From: a virus
DNA: 29,948 bases
Reading direction: 5' to 3' (one strand)
IMG/VR virus record: IMGVR_UViG_3300044742_000035
Coordinates: 1-29,948 of that record
Positions 6,830-13,941 of this stretch are shown in pieces; within the stretch, counting starts at the first letter, position 1; the number at the start of each line of letters is the position of its first letter. A program made the translations under genes and the position numbers. The notes under the pieces were generated by a model that was given only the letters and a program-made list of their open reading frames with translations, ran no database searches and was not told the DNA's origin.

Positions 6830-8901
6830 GGTTGTGGTACTCCGGGTATGGCAGCGGGCGGTACGCCTGCGCCGGGTTGAAGGGCCCCCATTGGGTTGTT
6901 GTTGGCAAGGGCAGCCGGTGGTCCCGTCGGGCCTTGCATTGGCGGTGGCATCGAAGGCACTCCTCCACCGAGTCCTGCAGGTGCCTCTGTTGCAGCGGCT
7001 GCCGCTTGCTGTTCAGGTGTCGGTATCTGCCCAGACATCAACTGCGCCTGCAGTTCGGTCTGCGCTGCCTCCACCAATTTCTTGACGCCACTGGCGCGCT
7101 TGTCGAAGGCACCGGCACGCTTCTCGTCCGTCTCGGCCTCCTGCTTCGGATCGGGTTTCTTCTGGCCCTGATCCTGTTGCGCGGCAGCGATGGCGGCGTC
7201 CAGCACGGTTTCAATCTCCTTGCCGACGCGGAAGCCACCAAGGCCCCACTTCATCATCTGCAGCACGATCGGTGCGGTCTTGGGCGAAGACTCGATCAGC
7301 GGCGTGACCGACTGCACGAAGCCACCCACGGCCTGCATGAACTGCACGCGTGCGTCACGCTCCTGCGCCCAGTCCACCATCGCCATGGTTTCACTCTCGA
7401 CCGTGATGCGGTAGCGCTTGGTCGCGTCCTGCTTGAGCATCGCGATGGCCTGCGGCACCAGCGGCTTGTCGACCGAGTTGTTTATGTTGGACCGCTCGAT
7501 GATTGTCTCGGGCTGGAAGTGGTAGCAGATGATCTGGGCCCGGATGCGCTGGCCTGCAGCGACCCACTTGCCAATGTCCATCTGCTTGAACTGCAGCCTG
7601 CTGCCACCGAACTGCGCCTTCAGTTGCTGCGCACCGAGCGTCTCGTCGGGGTTGCTCATGCCGCGCATGATGTCGCCAATGCCCAGCACCTCGTACAGCT
7701 TCGCGATCAGGATGTCGCGCTGCTGCGTGAGGTCCGCGATGGTCTTGGCGATCATGTCGATCGGCACGAAGTCCATCGAGCCCCGGATGCCACCCTTCTC
7801 GGAGAACTGGGCCCAGTTGGTGACCGGGATCATCTGGTTCTCCATGCCCTCGCTGAAGATGCGCCCAAGCTCGGTCGATGAACTGTCGTACGCACCCACC
7901 ACCTTGGCAGCGCGCGTCAGGTGTGTGATGCGTGTCGTCAATTCATCGATCTGGTCGTACTGGTCCTGCGCCAGCGCGTAGTCGGCCAGCGGCATCACGT
8001 TCGACGTGGTCGGGTTGCTGATCAGAGGCGGCGGGCACGGGAAGAACGTCTCAAGCTTTAAAGGATCATCCTTCTCATCCAGCACGGTGTGCATGCCAAG
8101 CACGTGCCAGTACACCTTCTTCGTGGTGCGATCCCATATCTCGAAGACACCGGCCTTGTTCCATGGATCGTTCTGCGGCTGCGTGCTGTCGGCGTTCTTC
8201 TTCTGCTTCGACAGCGGCACCTGCTCCGCGATCACATCACCGAAGCGCTTGCGTAGCTGCTCCTTGTTCATGTACACGCGGCGCGCGACCCAGCGCACGT
8301 CATCCCATGTGCGTGCGGGCGACCACCAGAAGTCCTCCCAGAACACGTACTCGGTCAGGCAATCCTCGTGAATGATCGCCTCGTACTCCTTGGCAGGCAC
8401 GATGATCTGCTCCGGGTTCTGCGGGTCCTTCACCGGCTCCGTCATCTGCTTGCCAGTCTCGACCTCGTAGCGATACCACAGTGCCCCCAAGCCAACGATC
8501 AGGTAGTCGCCCACCCCAAGCTGCGAGCTTGTCTCGAAGTCGCTGTTGTCCTTCTCGATCGAGTGATTGAGCATGCGCTCAAGGATGTTGCCGGCAACGC
8601 GCGACACATCGTCGTCACTGTCTTTAAAGCTATTGCTGACGTCAACACGCGGTGGCTTGGCATAGAGCGATGCCTTCAGCACCTGAATGTTGGACCAGAA
8701 GAGGTTCAGCTTGAATGCGCTGTCGGTGTCGAGTTGGTCACGCTTGTCGAGGTACTTCTTGACGATCTTGCGTGCGCTCTCGTGGAACTTGCTCAGTTCC
8801 TTCTTCGCTGCCTGCAGTTCCCGTTCCCACCTACGCGCTGATTCCTCTGGGTTGTATTTACGCGCGGCGTCGGGTTTCCCTTCCTCCATGTCTTCAGGCA
8901 T
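6826..8901 (-). CDS. Portal protein (P22/Bcep22 type)
   Basis: The 691-aa portal forms the dodecameric DNA channel at the capsid vertex. I place the start at the ATG at 8901 (MPEDMEEGKPD), which overlaps the terminase stop as TGATG and follows AGGAGGG; the frame runs on to 8943 but that would overlap the terminase more. Portal features include a helical N-terminal region (KYLDKRDQLDTDSAFKLN), LFWSNIQVLKASLYAKPPRV, the conserved FWEDFWWSPARTWDDVRWVA block near the middle, and a long Gln/Ala-rich helical C-terminus ending in a Pro/Gly-rich tail, as in P22-like portals with a C-terminal barrel. Length and position after the large terminase fit well. Confidence 0.88.
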   Translation of the reverse strand: MPEDMEEGKPDAARKYNPEESARRWERELQAAKKELSKFHESARKIVKKYLDKRDQLDTDSAFKLNLFWSNIQVLKASLYAKPPRVDVSNSFKDSDDDVSRVAGNILERMLNHSIEKDNSDFETSSQLGVGDYLIVGLGALWYRYEVETGKQMTEPVKDPQNPEQIIVPAKEYEAIIHEDCLTEYVFWEDFWWSPARTWDDVRWVARRVYMNKEQLRKRFGDVIAEQVPLSKQKKNADSTQPQNDPWNKAGVFEIWDRTTKKVYWHVLGMHTVLDEKDDPLKLETFFPCPPPLISNPTTSNVMPLADYALAQDQYDQIDELTTRITHLTRAAKVVGAYDSSSTELGRIFSEGMENQMIPVTNWAQFSEKGGIRGSMDFVPIDMIAKTIADLTQQRDILIAKLYEVLGIGDIMRGMSNPDETLGAQQLKAQFGGSRLQFKQMDIGKWVAAGQRIRAQIICYHFQPETIIERSNINNSVDKPLVPQAIAMLKQDATKRYRITVESETMAMVDWAQERDARVQFMQAVGGFVQSVTPLIESSPKTAPIVLQMMKWGLGGFRVGKEIETVLDAAIAAAQQDQGQKKPDPKQEAETDEKRAGAFDKRASGVKKLVEAAQTELQAQLMSGQIPTPEQQAAAAATEAPAGLGGGVPSMPPPMQGPTGPPAALANNNPMGALQPGAGVPPAAIPGVPQP

Positions 8902-10334
8902 CAGACCCTCCTCGGCCCCTGTGACGGTCCTACCGTCTTCCAAAGATCATCCAGCTTGAACTGGTAGTGCAGCGGCTCCGCGTACTGCTTCGCTGGCTCC
9001 GGTGGCGGTGGCGGTGCCACGTAGTCGTGCAGCACTGCAGCGCCCTCCATGTAGGCATCACACGCATGCGAACTCCAGTCGTGATCCGGTTCTGACGAGA
9101 AGATACGCTCCTCCTCGTCGTACTTGTAGTGATGGAAGCGCATCGCATCCAGCAGCGCATCACACTTCACGCCATCGAAGCGTGTGACACGCAGCACCTT
9201 GCGCGCGGCGTTGATGCTGTCGGCCTTCTTGCGCTGCGCGTTGCAGATGATGTTCTTGGCGAGGTGCTTGCCCTTCTTCAGGAACGTCTCGATCGCACTG
9301 AAGCGTGACTGGAAGTTCTTGGCGCGCGCATCGTGCGGCAGGTACAGGTGCGCGGCACATAGCTTCTCGTCGCTCTTCCACCCACCATCGATGCCACGCT
9401 CGAAGCCCATGCGCTCACTCAGTCGGTCGATCCACTCCTCGGCATCCATGCCGGTGCCCTCGTCGTAGTCGAACACCTCGTAGCCGCCCTGCATCACGCG
9501 CCACCACACCCATGCAGACTTATCTCTCCTGCCGATGTCGCTGCTGATCACCACATCGGACACAGGATCGAATGGCAGTGACTCGACGATGCGCCCTTGC
9601 CTCTCTGCCGCCTCGATGTACTTGCCGAAGATCGCACCAACATTCGCCGCACTGAAGTCGCATAGGTACTCCTGCCTGAACAGTTCATCCGGCATCTGCC
9701 TGCGCTCTGACTCCAGCACGCTGGCATCAATATGTTGTGTCTCGTACGCGGTCAGGTGCGACCAGTCCCACATGATGTCGGTCTTGGCGTACTTGAGCAG
9801 GTCGTAGAACCAGTTGTAGCCGCGCGGGGTCGAGAAGAACGCAGCCCAGCCGCCGTTGCCAGCCAGCATGGGCCTGAAGTAGTTCCATGCCCGTGGATCG
9901 CTCAGAGCGGCCTCAGACATCACCAGCCCCGCCGGGTTGGCTCCGACTATCGAGTCGTAGTAGTCGCTGCCCACAAGCTGCCACAGCGAGCCCGAGCGCA
10001 GCCTGATCTTCATCTCGGTGTCGTTCTTGCTGATCCGGGTTGCGCCCGGGAACACGGCATCGATGATGGGCACGCCCTCGTTGGTGAAGCCGTCCCAGAT
10101 GACCTTGCGTGCCTGCTTGTGGTTGGGCAGCATGTGCAGGTACATGCCGACCCTGCGCTGCGCCAGCTTGTGCGTCTGGTGCGTGAAGGTCAGGTCCTTG
10201 CCGTAGCGCCGGGGCCACGTGTAGACGCCACGCAGGCCACCGTTGTCGAAGTAGCGCATGGCGCTCTTCTGGCCTAACTCCCTCGGTGTGAAGTTGTGTG
10301 GTATGCGCTGCTTGATGATGCTGCCATCAGGCAT
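8901..10334 (-). CDS. terL: Terminase large subunit
   Basis: This 477-aa packaging motor cuts concatemeric DNA and pumps it into the prohead. The ATPase half shows a Walker-A-like RRYGKD at residues 42-47 (the terminase variant, with Asp where Ser/Thr is usual), Walker B LVMSE at 137-141 and the STPRG coupling motif at 168-172. The nuclease half has acidic D266 in ISSDIG, the PHDA segment around D335 and the final HDWSSHACDAY with D419, H423 and D426. It starts at the ATG at 10334, overlapping the 39-aa upstream gene by 8 bases, and ends overlapping the portal start. Membership of the Terminase_6/GpA-like RNaseH-nuclease group is clear; the exact subgroup is not. Confidence 0.92.
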   Translation of the reverse strand: MPDGSIIKQRIPHNFTPRELGQKSAMRYFDNGGLRGVYTWPRRYGKDLTFTHQTHKLAQRRVGMYLHMLPNHKQARKVIWDGFTNEGVPIIDAVFPGATRISKNDTEMKIRLRSGSLWQLVGSDYYDSIVGANPAGLVMSEAALSDPRAWNYFRPMLAGNGGWAAFFSTPRGYNWFYDLLKYAKTDIMWDWSHLTAYETQHIDASVLESERRQMPDELFRQEYLCDFSAANVGAIFGKYIEAAERQGRIVESLPFDPVSDVVISSDIGRRDKSAWVWWRVMQGGYEVFDYDEGTGMDAEEWIDRLSERMGFERGIDGGWKSDEKLCAAHLYLPHDARAKNFQSRFSAIETFLKKGKHLAKNIICNAQRKKADSINAARKVLRVTRFDGVKCDALLDAMRFHHYKYDEEERIFSSEPDHDWSSHACDAYMEGAAVLHDYVAPPPPPEPAKQYAEPLHYQFKLDDLWKTVGPSQGPRRV

Positions 10335-10446
10335 CGTACTCAGCGTGCTGGTTCAGCCACTTGATCGCCTGCTCGCGTGTGAACTTACCGGACAGCAGGC
10401 CATCCACAATGTCCTCAATCGTTGGGATCACGTCAGCACCGTCCAT
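10327..10446 (-). CDS. 39-aa protein coupled to large terminase
   Basis: A short frame from the ATG at 10446 (MDGADVIPTIEDIVDGLL) to the TGA at 10327 encodes 39 aa with a helical, amphipathic C-terminus (FTREQAIKWLNQHAE). It overlaps the Cys-rich gene by 14 bases and the terminase start by 8, so its translation probably feeds terL. Short proteins with a similar REQAIxWLNxH helix are, from memory, common just upstream of terL in phages. Without this gene there would be an unusual 98-base hole in the operon. Confidence 0.65.
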   Translation of the reverse strand: MDGADVIPTIEDIVDGLLSGKFTREQAIKWLNQHAEYDA

Positions 10447-10720
10447 TCGGATCGTCTTCGTCGGCTGGGTTGCCGATCGGTAGCTGCAGCGGCAGGGTCC
10501 TGTCGTCGTCCTTGAAGACCATGTGGCTCTTGTCGCCCACCATGGTCAGCACCGGATCATGCACCCGCACGCGATGTCCAGACTGGTCGCAGTGTGGGTT
10601 GTTGCACCAGATCGAGCGCAAGACGCCCGGATCATCATCGATGTCAATCTCCTGCTGCGTGGCGCAACCGCAGTGGGCACAGAAGTAGGCTGGTCGGGTG
10701 AAGAACGAGAATGCTGTCAT
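10433..10720 (-). CDS. Small Cys/His-rich protein, possible zinc ribbon
   Basis: This 95-aa protein starts at the ATG at 10720 (MTAFSFFTRPAYF), sharing ATGA with the membrane-protein stop; a longer frame to 10771 would run into that gene. It carries CAHCGC near residues 14-19 and CNNPHC near residue 40, which could form one four-Cys zinc site. The C-terminal part is beta-like and acidic (MVGDKSHMVFKDDD). It lies between terminase subunit genes, so a DNA-binding or packaging role is plausible but inferred. No family name assigned. Confidence 0.7.
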   Translation of the reverse strand: MTAFSFFTRPAYFCAHCGCATQQEIDIDDDPGVLRSIWCNNPHCDQSGHRVRVHDPVLTMVGDKSHMVFKDDDRTLPLQLPIGNPADEDDPNGRC

Positions 10721-10857
10721 AGAAAGATCATCACCAGAAAGATTGCCGACACCAGCACGATGCCACCACAAGCCAGCAGCCGCATGAGCTTGCGGTCTGC
10801 GTCCATCGCATCGTCACCGAAGATGTCCTGCAGCGCACGCAACTCTTCTTCGGTCAC
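10717..10857 (-). CDS. 46-aa tail-anchored membrane protein
   Basis: The gene uses a GTG start at 10857 that overlaps the small-terminase stop (GTGA), giving VTEEELRALQDIFGDDAMDA followed by a single C-terminal hydrophobic helix (LLACGGIVLVSAIFLVMIFL). The ATG further upstream in this frame would lie inside the small-terminase gene. Topology is probably N-in with a C-terminal anchor. Function unknown; a single-helix protein in a packaging operon could be a lysis or exclusion factor, but nothing specific supports this. Confidence 0.6.
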   Translation of the reverse strand: MTEEELRALQDIFGDDAMDADRKLMRLLACGGIVLVSAIFLVMIFL

Positions 10858-11132
10858 TTGATCTGCTCCACGATGATGTTGACGGTGGCCTCGACCTTGA
10901 CGTCCTGCTCGATCGAGGACAGGGTGGGCACGCACAGAGACAGCAGGCCCATGGCCGCTCTGGTCTGCACACCCAGCAGTGCTGGCTCACCCTTGACAGT
11001 GCCATCAGCGATGTCCTGCAGTCGCGCCACAAGCTGGCTTGCACGTATCTGCTTGCGCACTTCCTCGGCTCTGTGCCTTAAAAGTGGTCTATCGTTTTGA
11101 ATTGGCTCGTCTTTTGCCGCTTGTCTGCCCAT
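10854..11132 (-). CDS. Probable terminase small subunit
   Basis: This 92-aa protein (MGRQAAKDEPIQNDRPLL) has a basic N-terminal helix (RHRAEEVRKQIRASQLVARL) followed by the pattern IADG...GVQTRAAMGLLSLCVPTLSSIE. That matches what I remember of short small-terminase proteins in Bcep22/BPP-1-like phages, in which Lxx...QVRAAxxLLxxxxPDL is conserved. Small subunits bind the packaging start site and regulate the large subunit. The gene lies four genes upstream of terL near the head of the late operon, the usual place. Assignment rests on pattern and context. Confidence 0.55.
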   Translation of the reverse strand: MGRQAAKDEPIQNDRPLLRHRAEEVRKQIRASQLVARLQDIADGTVKGEPALLGVQTRAAMGLLSLCVPTLSSIEQDVKVEATVNIIVEQIK

Positions 11133-11143
11133 GGCGCGCGATC

Positions 11144-11263
11144 CTACGCCTGTTTCTGGTCTTCGGCCATAACCGGCTCGGGTGGGAAAGCATCGTTCAG
11201 TCGTTCGCGCATCGTGTCGTCGGCGTCCTGTTGCTCGGCTAACTCTTGGGCACTAGCAGGCAT
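11144..11263 (-). CDS. 39-aa protein, first gene of late operon
   Basis: The frame from the ATG at 11263 (MPASAQELAEQQDADD) to the TGA at 11144 encodes a hydrophilic, acidic 39-aa protein. It is preceded by GAGAGGG 7 bases upstream, a reasonable ribosome site, and followed by only 11 bases before the small terminase. It marks the 5' end of the leftward operon; upstream is the non-coding control region. The longer frame in the same register (to 11671) crosses hairpin-rich sequence and is not believed. Confidence 0.6.
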   Translation of the reverse strand: MPASAQELAEQQDADDTMRERLNDAFPPEPVMAEDQKQA

Positions 11264-11530
11264 TGGATTTACCCTCTCTCCGTAGGTGGTGCTGCTTTGT
11301 TTTTTTGATCTTGTTCTTGACCCAATTCCCCGAATGGTGGGCGAGGTCCAGCCATCCCAGAGTGAACTGGGTGGCCTTCCCCGAACGGAGCCGCTCGGTC
11401 CGACAGTCATTCGACCCCGGGCACTATCTTCGCCACCCGGTGCGGCTGTCTCAGGTCTGACCCACAGTAGCCGCGTATCCCCCATTCCTGTCGTTGAGGC
11501 CCCGACGAATAGGCGGCTGGCTTGACAGAT

Positions 11531-11613
11531 GGGAACCGGGGGATGTAGTGTCGCGAGGTCTGCCGTGGCTCTACTGTTCGCCGGTTCCCGAAAAACCAGC
11601 AACACAACAGTAG
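11531..11613. repeat. Two interlocked inverted repeats
   Basis: GGGAACCGG (11531-11539) pairs with CCGGTTCCC (11581-11589), and CTACTGTT (11571-11578) pairs with AACAGTAG (11606-11613). The arms alternate, so both stems can form together only as a pseudoknot-like or sequential structure. The 3' arms are followed by A runs (GAAAAA, CTGAAAAGG), which read as T runs on the minus strand. Confidence 0.7.
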
Positions 11614-11689
11614 TCCCCGGTTTCTGAAAAGGCAACGCCCCCTCCCAATCGGGAGGCGGGCCGAGCCCCAAATCCCCAAATAGCCAGCC

Positions 11690-11715
11690 CCTATCGGCTC
11701 AGTTCGCCCGATAGG
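11690..11715. repeat. Perfect 8-base inverted repeat before early promoter
   Basis: CCTATCGG (11690-11697) and CCGATAGG (11708-11715) are separated by 10 bases and lie 24 bases upstream of the TTGACA of the early promoter. The position suits an activator or repressor site. No T run follows, so it is not an obvious terminator. Confidence 0.6.
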
Positions 11716-11739
11716 CACAACCACGTCCTTAAATATCGC

Positions 11740-11775
11740 TTGACAGCTTGCGTCTGTTGCATCAGACTCCGTCTG
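11740..11775 (+). promoter_or_regulatory. Early promoter/operator element A
   Basis: TTGACA (11740-11745) is followed by exactly 17 bases and then the dyad CAGAC-TCC-GTCTG (11763-11775). The -10 hexamer at the standard spacing would be CAGACT, which keeps the important A (-11) and T (-7) of sigma-70 sites but is otherwise weak. The dyad overlaps it, as an operator would. An additional GTCTG half-site lies at 11752-11756. The same arrangement recurs at 13135 and 18487. It would drive the rightward early operon starting at 11812. Confidence 0.75.
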
Positions 11776-11811
11776 TCGATACCGATAAACCACTTTAAAG
11801 GACGCTACGAG

Positions 11812-12252
11812 ATGGATGACCAACGCGAACACTACGATGCACGTACCGAGGCCAACGAAGCCGAGGTGGCGCGCGACGCGATCCCCACCACAGCCGAGGC
11901 CCTTGCCAACGTATTCGAGCAGAACGCCAAGCATCTGCAGGAAGAACTCAACGCCCTGAGCGATGGTGGCCGCAACGTCTACATCATCACCGTGGCCGAT
12001 CTGCCGGTTAAGGTCATCATCACCGAGACGCAGGGCTCAAGCGTGTCCGTGCAGTCGCTGCGTGACTGCACCCGCTACTGCTGCCTCGCAACCGCCACCA
12101 AGCGCGCCAGAACGATCCGTAACGGCAAGGGTGATCGCGGTGAGGTCCATACCCTGCACCACGCCTACGTGACCGCCATCGCTGACCTGTTCAAGCAGGC
12201 GCAGCTACTGCGCGATGGTCTGAGCGTACTCAAGCTAACCGAAGCACTGTAA
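11812..12252 (+). CDS. First early protein, unknown
   Basis: This 146-aa protein starts at the ATG at 11812 (MDDQREHYDARTEANEA), 36 bases after operator element A; the leader includes CTTTAAAGGA. A longer frame begins upstream of the promoter and is rejected. The N-terminal third is acidic and helical, a beta-like stretch follows (GRNVYIITVADLPVKVIITE), and the C-terminal half is basic and helical with RDCTRYCCLATATKRARTIR. It is the first product expected after infection from this promoter, so a host-takeover or regulatory role is plausible but unproven. No family recognised. Confidence 0.7.
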   Translation: MDDQREHYDARTEANEAEVARDAIPTTAEALANVFEQNAKHLQEELNALSDGGRNVYIITVADLPVKVIITETQGSSVSVQSLRDCTRYCCLATATKRARTIRNGKGDRGEVHTLHHAYVTAIADLFKQAQLLRDGLSVLKLTEAL

Positions 12253-12275
12253 GCCCACTACCAAGGAGTGTGAGC

Positions 12276-12512
12276 ATGCATCTCGACTACACGAACCAAG
12301 GTCGCCGCCCTTCTGCGGCCCAGATCGTCGCCGCGTGGAAGAAGGCTGGCAAGCCCATTCTGTTCTCCGTGAGCTACGGTGAAACCTTTGCCGAGTTCGA
12401 GTACACGCCCGGGCACAACGATGCGTGGTGGAGCGGCTGGCATGCCTCCGGCAACGGTTGCCGTGGCGTTGATCGTGACGCCGTCACCAAAGCACTCCCG
12501 AGGAGCTTCTGA
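12276..12512 (+). CDS. Small early protein, unknown
   Basis: This 78-aa protein (MHLDYTNQGRRPSAAQ) starts at the ATG at 12276, 7 bases after AAGGAG; a GTG two codons upstream is too close to that ribosome site. It has a helical segment (AAQIVAAWKKAGKP), then a beta/aromatic part rich in Trp, Phe and Gly (NDAWWSGWHASGNGCRG). Soluble, no membrane segment. It lies 2 bases upstream of the next gene in the first early cluster. No function assigned. Confidence 0.7.
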   Translation: MHLDYTNQGRRPSAAQIVAAWKKAGKPILFSVSYGETFAEFEYTPGHNDAWWSGWHASGNGCRGVDRDAVTKALPRSF

Positions 12513-12514
12513 CC

Positions 12515-12814
12515 ATGAACCTGCAAGACGTTCTGAACATCGAGGGCGAGGCCCAAAGCGAGAGCGAGTACGCCCTGTCCATGCAGCGCGCCATCAACAG
12601 CGGCTCGGCGTGGAGCTTCCAAGGCTCCATGGGCCGCGCCATGATGAACGCCATCGAGGCCGGTGTCTGCATGCTGGGCGAGTCCCGGGCGCGTGACTTC
12701 TGGGGCAACACCATCCCGGCCCGCACCGACGTGCAGGAAGGCACCAAGGGCTCGCGCAAGTACGTCGAGGACCGCATGGGTGACGCATGGGTCGAGATGC
12801 TGGAGGACGCATGA
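12515..12814 (+). CDS. Early protein, unknown
   Basis: This 99-aa protein (MNLQDVLNIEGEAQSESEY) is preceded by GAGGAGCTTCTGACC, which provides a ribosome site. It is predominantly helical with MGRAMMNAIEAGVCML in the middle and a conserved-looking RDYWGN-like element (RARDFWGNTIPARTDV) followed by basic GTKGSRKYVEDR. It ends in ATGA overlap with the next short gene. Such proteins recur in early regions of proteobacterial phages, but I cannot name a function. Confidence 0.7.
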   Translation: MNLQDVLNIEGEAQSESEYALSMQRAINSGSAWSFQGSMGRAMMNAIEAGVCMLGESRARDFWGNTIPARTDVQEGTKGSRKYVEDRMGDAWVEMLEDA

Positions 12815-12945
12815 GCTACATCCGCTACGAGTCCACCACGATCACCTACCACTCGATGCAGTGGCAGATGCTCACGGCTGCAGGCTGGATCACACACACC
12901 GTCGAACTGGACGGCACCGCAACGATGATCAGGAGGGTTTGGTAA
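12811..12945 (+). CDS. 44-aa early protein
   Basis: A short frame from the ATG at 12811 (MSYIRYESTTITYHSM) to the TAA at 12945 encodes 44 aa. It shares ATGA with the upstream stop and TAATG with the downstream start, so it fills the gap exactly and has the same coupling as its neighbours. The sequence is beta-like with aromatic residues and ends TATMIRRVW. Function unknown. Confidence 0.65.
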   Translation: MSYIRYESTTITYHSMQWQMLTAAGWITHTVELDGTATMIRRVW

Positions 12946-13148
12946 TGGCAGACGATGCACCTGTCCCAAGCGCGCACGAGCTACGCATGGCCGCACTCGT
13001 TTACCGCGACCGCAAGGATCACACGACCGCCGACATCTGCGTGAACATCGCCAAGAAGCTAGAGAACTACGGCTACTTCGCCAGCGGCAGACAGCACGTG
13101 TACGCAGCCAACCTTGTGCGCAAATCGAAATCGCTTGACAAGCTTTAA
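12945..13148 (+). CDS. 67-aa early protein carrying element B in its tail
   Basis: This gene starts at the ATG at 12945 (MADDAPVPSAHELRMAAL), with AGGAGGG 8 bases upstream, and ends at 13148 inside a CTTTAAAG octamer. The protein is basic and helical (YRDRKDHTTADICVNIAKKL). Its last codons contain the TTGACA of promoter element B, so the coding end and the next promoter share sequence. A longer frame from 12663 overlaps the two upstream genes and is rejected. Confidence 0.7.
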   Translation: MADDAPVPSAHELRMAALVYRDRKDHTTADICVNIAKKLENYGYFASGRQHVYAANLVRKSKSLDKL

Positions 13149-13170
13149 AGCATCAATCAGACTCCGTCTG
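13135..13170 (+). promoter_or_regulatory. Early promoter/operator element B
   Basis: TTGACA (13135-13140), 17 bases, then CAGAC-TCC-GTCTG (13158-13170), with TCGC before the -35 and GTC after the dyad exactly as in element A. The spacer contains CTTTAAAG. It lies 25 bases before the start of the gene at 13195 and would reinforce transcription of the second early cluster. Confidence 0.75.
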
Positions 13171-13194
13171 TCACTACCAACTAAGGAAAACCGA

Positions 13195-13431
13195 ATGACC
13201 GTCGCACTCAGATCAGCCAAGTTCAGCGCCTCGAAGGGGGTGCTGCAGGATGCCCTCAACACGCAGCCGGATCGCGTCGAGTTCCACGATCCGTCGCTCT
13301 TCAACGAGCGCTGGTTCACGGGGCACGACATCAAGGTGGGCGAGCGCTTCCCGGTCGTGATGGACCCCGCCACACGCAGACGTTTCTCAACCGTCGTCCG
13401 CAAGTCGGATGGCACTTTCAAAGTCACATAA
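13195..13431 (+). CDS. Early protein, unknown
   Basis: This 78-aa protein (MTVALRSAKFSASKGV) starts 24 bases after operator element B and follows CTAAGGAAAACC, a variant of the leader used by several genes here. It contains VEFHDPSLFNERWFTGHDIK followed by VGERFPVVMDPATRRRF, a beta-rich pattern that I associate with small phage proteins of unknown role; the C-terminus is basic. Soluble. It is the first gene of the second early cluster. Confidence 0.7.
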   Translation: MTVALRSAKFSASKGVLQDALNTQPDRVEFHDPSLFNERWFTGHDIKVGERFPVVMDPATRRRFSTVVRKSDGTFKVT

Positions 13432-13441
13432 GGAGAATGAC

Positions 13442-13768
13442 ATGGGCAGCAGAGCAGTTTTGACATTCGACAAGGACCTCAATCCCAACAGCGTGGGCGT
13501 GTACCTGCACTGGCACGGTAGCCTGAAGTCAGTGCTTGGCATCCTAGCGGACGTACGCAGCTACGCCCGCAACCCGGAGGCCGATCCCTCGTACGCCTTC
13601 GCGCGCCTCGTGGAGGCCTGCTGCAGGGCCGCTGGCGAGCGTCAGGAAGGGAGCGTGGGAGTCGGCACCCTCTCCGATCTGGACACCGACAACGGCGACC
13701 ACGGCACCTACATCATCGGCGGCATTTGGGAAATCGTTGAGCGCCGCTTCGCCCGGGAGAGCGCATGA
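13442..13768 (+). CDS. Conserved phage protein with YLHWHG motif
   Basis: This 108-aa protein starts at the ATG at 13442 after CATAAGGAGAATGA. It has the order GSRAVLTF...VGVYLHWHG...SVGVGTLSDLDTDNGDHGTYIIGGIWEIVER. I recognise this as a widespread phage and mobile-element family with conserved GVYLHWNG, a DxDNxDxGTY block and a final WEIV, but its function is unknown to me. The conserved Asp/Asn residues could bind a metal. It overlaps the next gene by ATGA. Confidence 0.72.
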   Translation: MGSRAVLTFDKDLNPNSVGVYLHWHGSLKSVLGILADVRSYARNPEADPSYAFARLVEACCRAAGERQEGSVGVGTLSDLDTDNGDHGTYIIGGIWEIVERRFARESA

Positions 13769-13941
13769 GCCAAGTCTGCCAGCGTTGCTACAAGATCGTG
13801 ATGCGTGCGTGCCAGTCAGAGACTGAATGGTCCGAGTGTCCGCACCTCGAACGGCGCAATCAGGACCTTGCGTACACGCAGTGCGCTGCTGCTGAACTGC
13901 AACTGCGTAGCCTGCTCAACAAACAATCGGAGGTCAAATGA
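13765..13941 (+). CDS. 58-aa Cys-rich early protein
   Basis: The frame starts at the ATG at 13765 (MSQVCQRCYKIVMRAC) and ends in ATGA overlap with the SprT-like gene. Residues C5-x-x-C8, C16 and a CPH near residue 26 could form a small zinc site; the rest is helical (LERRNQDLAYTQCAAAELQL). Position next to a zinc protease is suggestive but not evidence of a shared function. Confidence 0.65.
   Translation: MSQVCQRCYKIVMRACQSETEWSECPHLERRNQDLAYTQCAAAELQLRSLLNKQSEVK

Larger units (their letters stand above)
11264..11811. promoter_or_regulatory. Divergent control region between late and early operons
   Basis: These 548 bases separate leftward late from rightward early genes and hold no credible gene. 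Inverted repeats seen: GCCATCCCAG/CTGGGTGGC (11351-11360/11367-11375, one bulge), GGGAACCGG/CCGGTTCCC (11531/11581), CTACTGTT/AACAGTAG (11571/11606, interlocked with the previous pair), CCTCCC/GGGAGG (11641/11651), and CCTATCGG/CCGATAGG (11690/11708). A tandem CCCCAAAT pair lies at 11666-11681. TTGACA at 11522 has only a poor -10 (TAGTGT after 18 bases). The early promoter is at 11740. No strong leftward sigma-70 promoter was found, so late transcription may need a phage factor or start elsewhere. An origin of replication or packaging site could also lie here. Confidence 0.75.

Noticed and set aside
6832-7881. Long rightward frame of 349 codons opposite the portal
   Set aside because: It is the mirror of a well-supported portal gene; composition (His, Leu, Arg-rich) is that of an antisense shadow.
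11522-11550. TTGACA with TAGTGT at 18 bases as a second early promoter
   Set aside because: The -10 match is poor, there is no dyad, and it lies inside an inverted repeat; kept only as a remark.
11407-11934. Leftward open frame of 175 codons across the control region
   Set aside because: It runs through several inverted repeats and the early promoter, lacks a ribosome site, and its translation looks unlike the neighbouring proteins.
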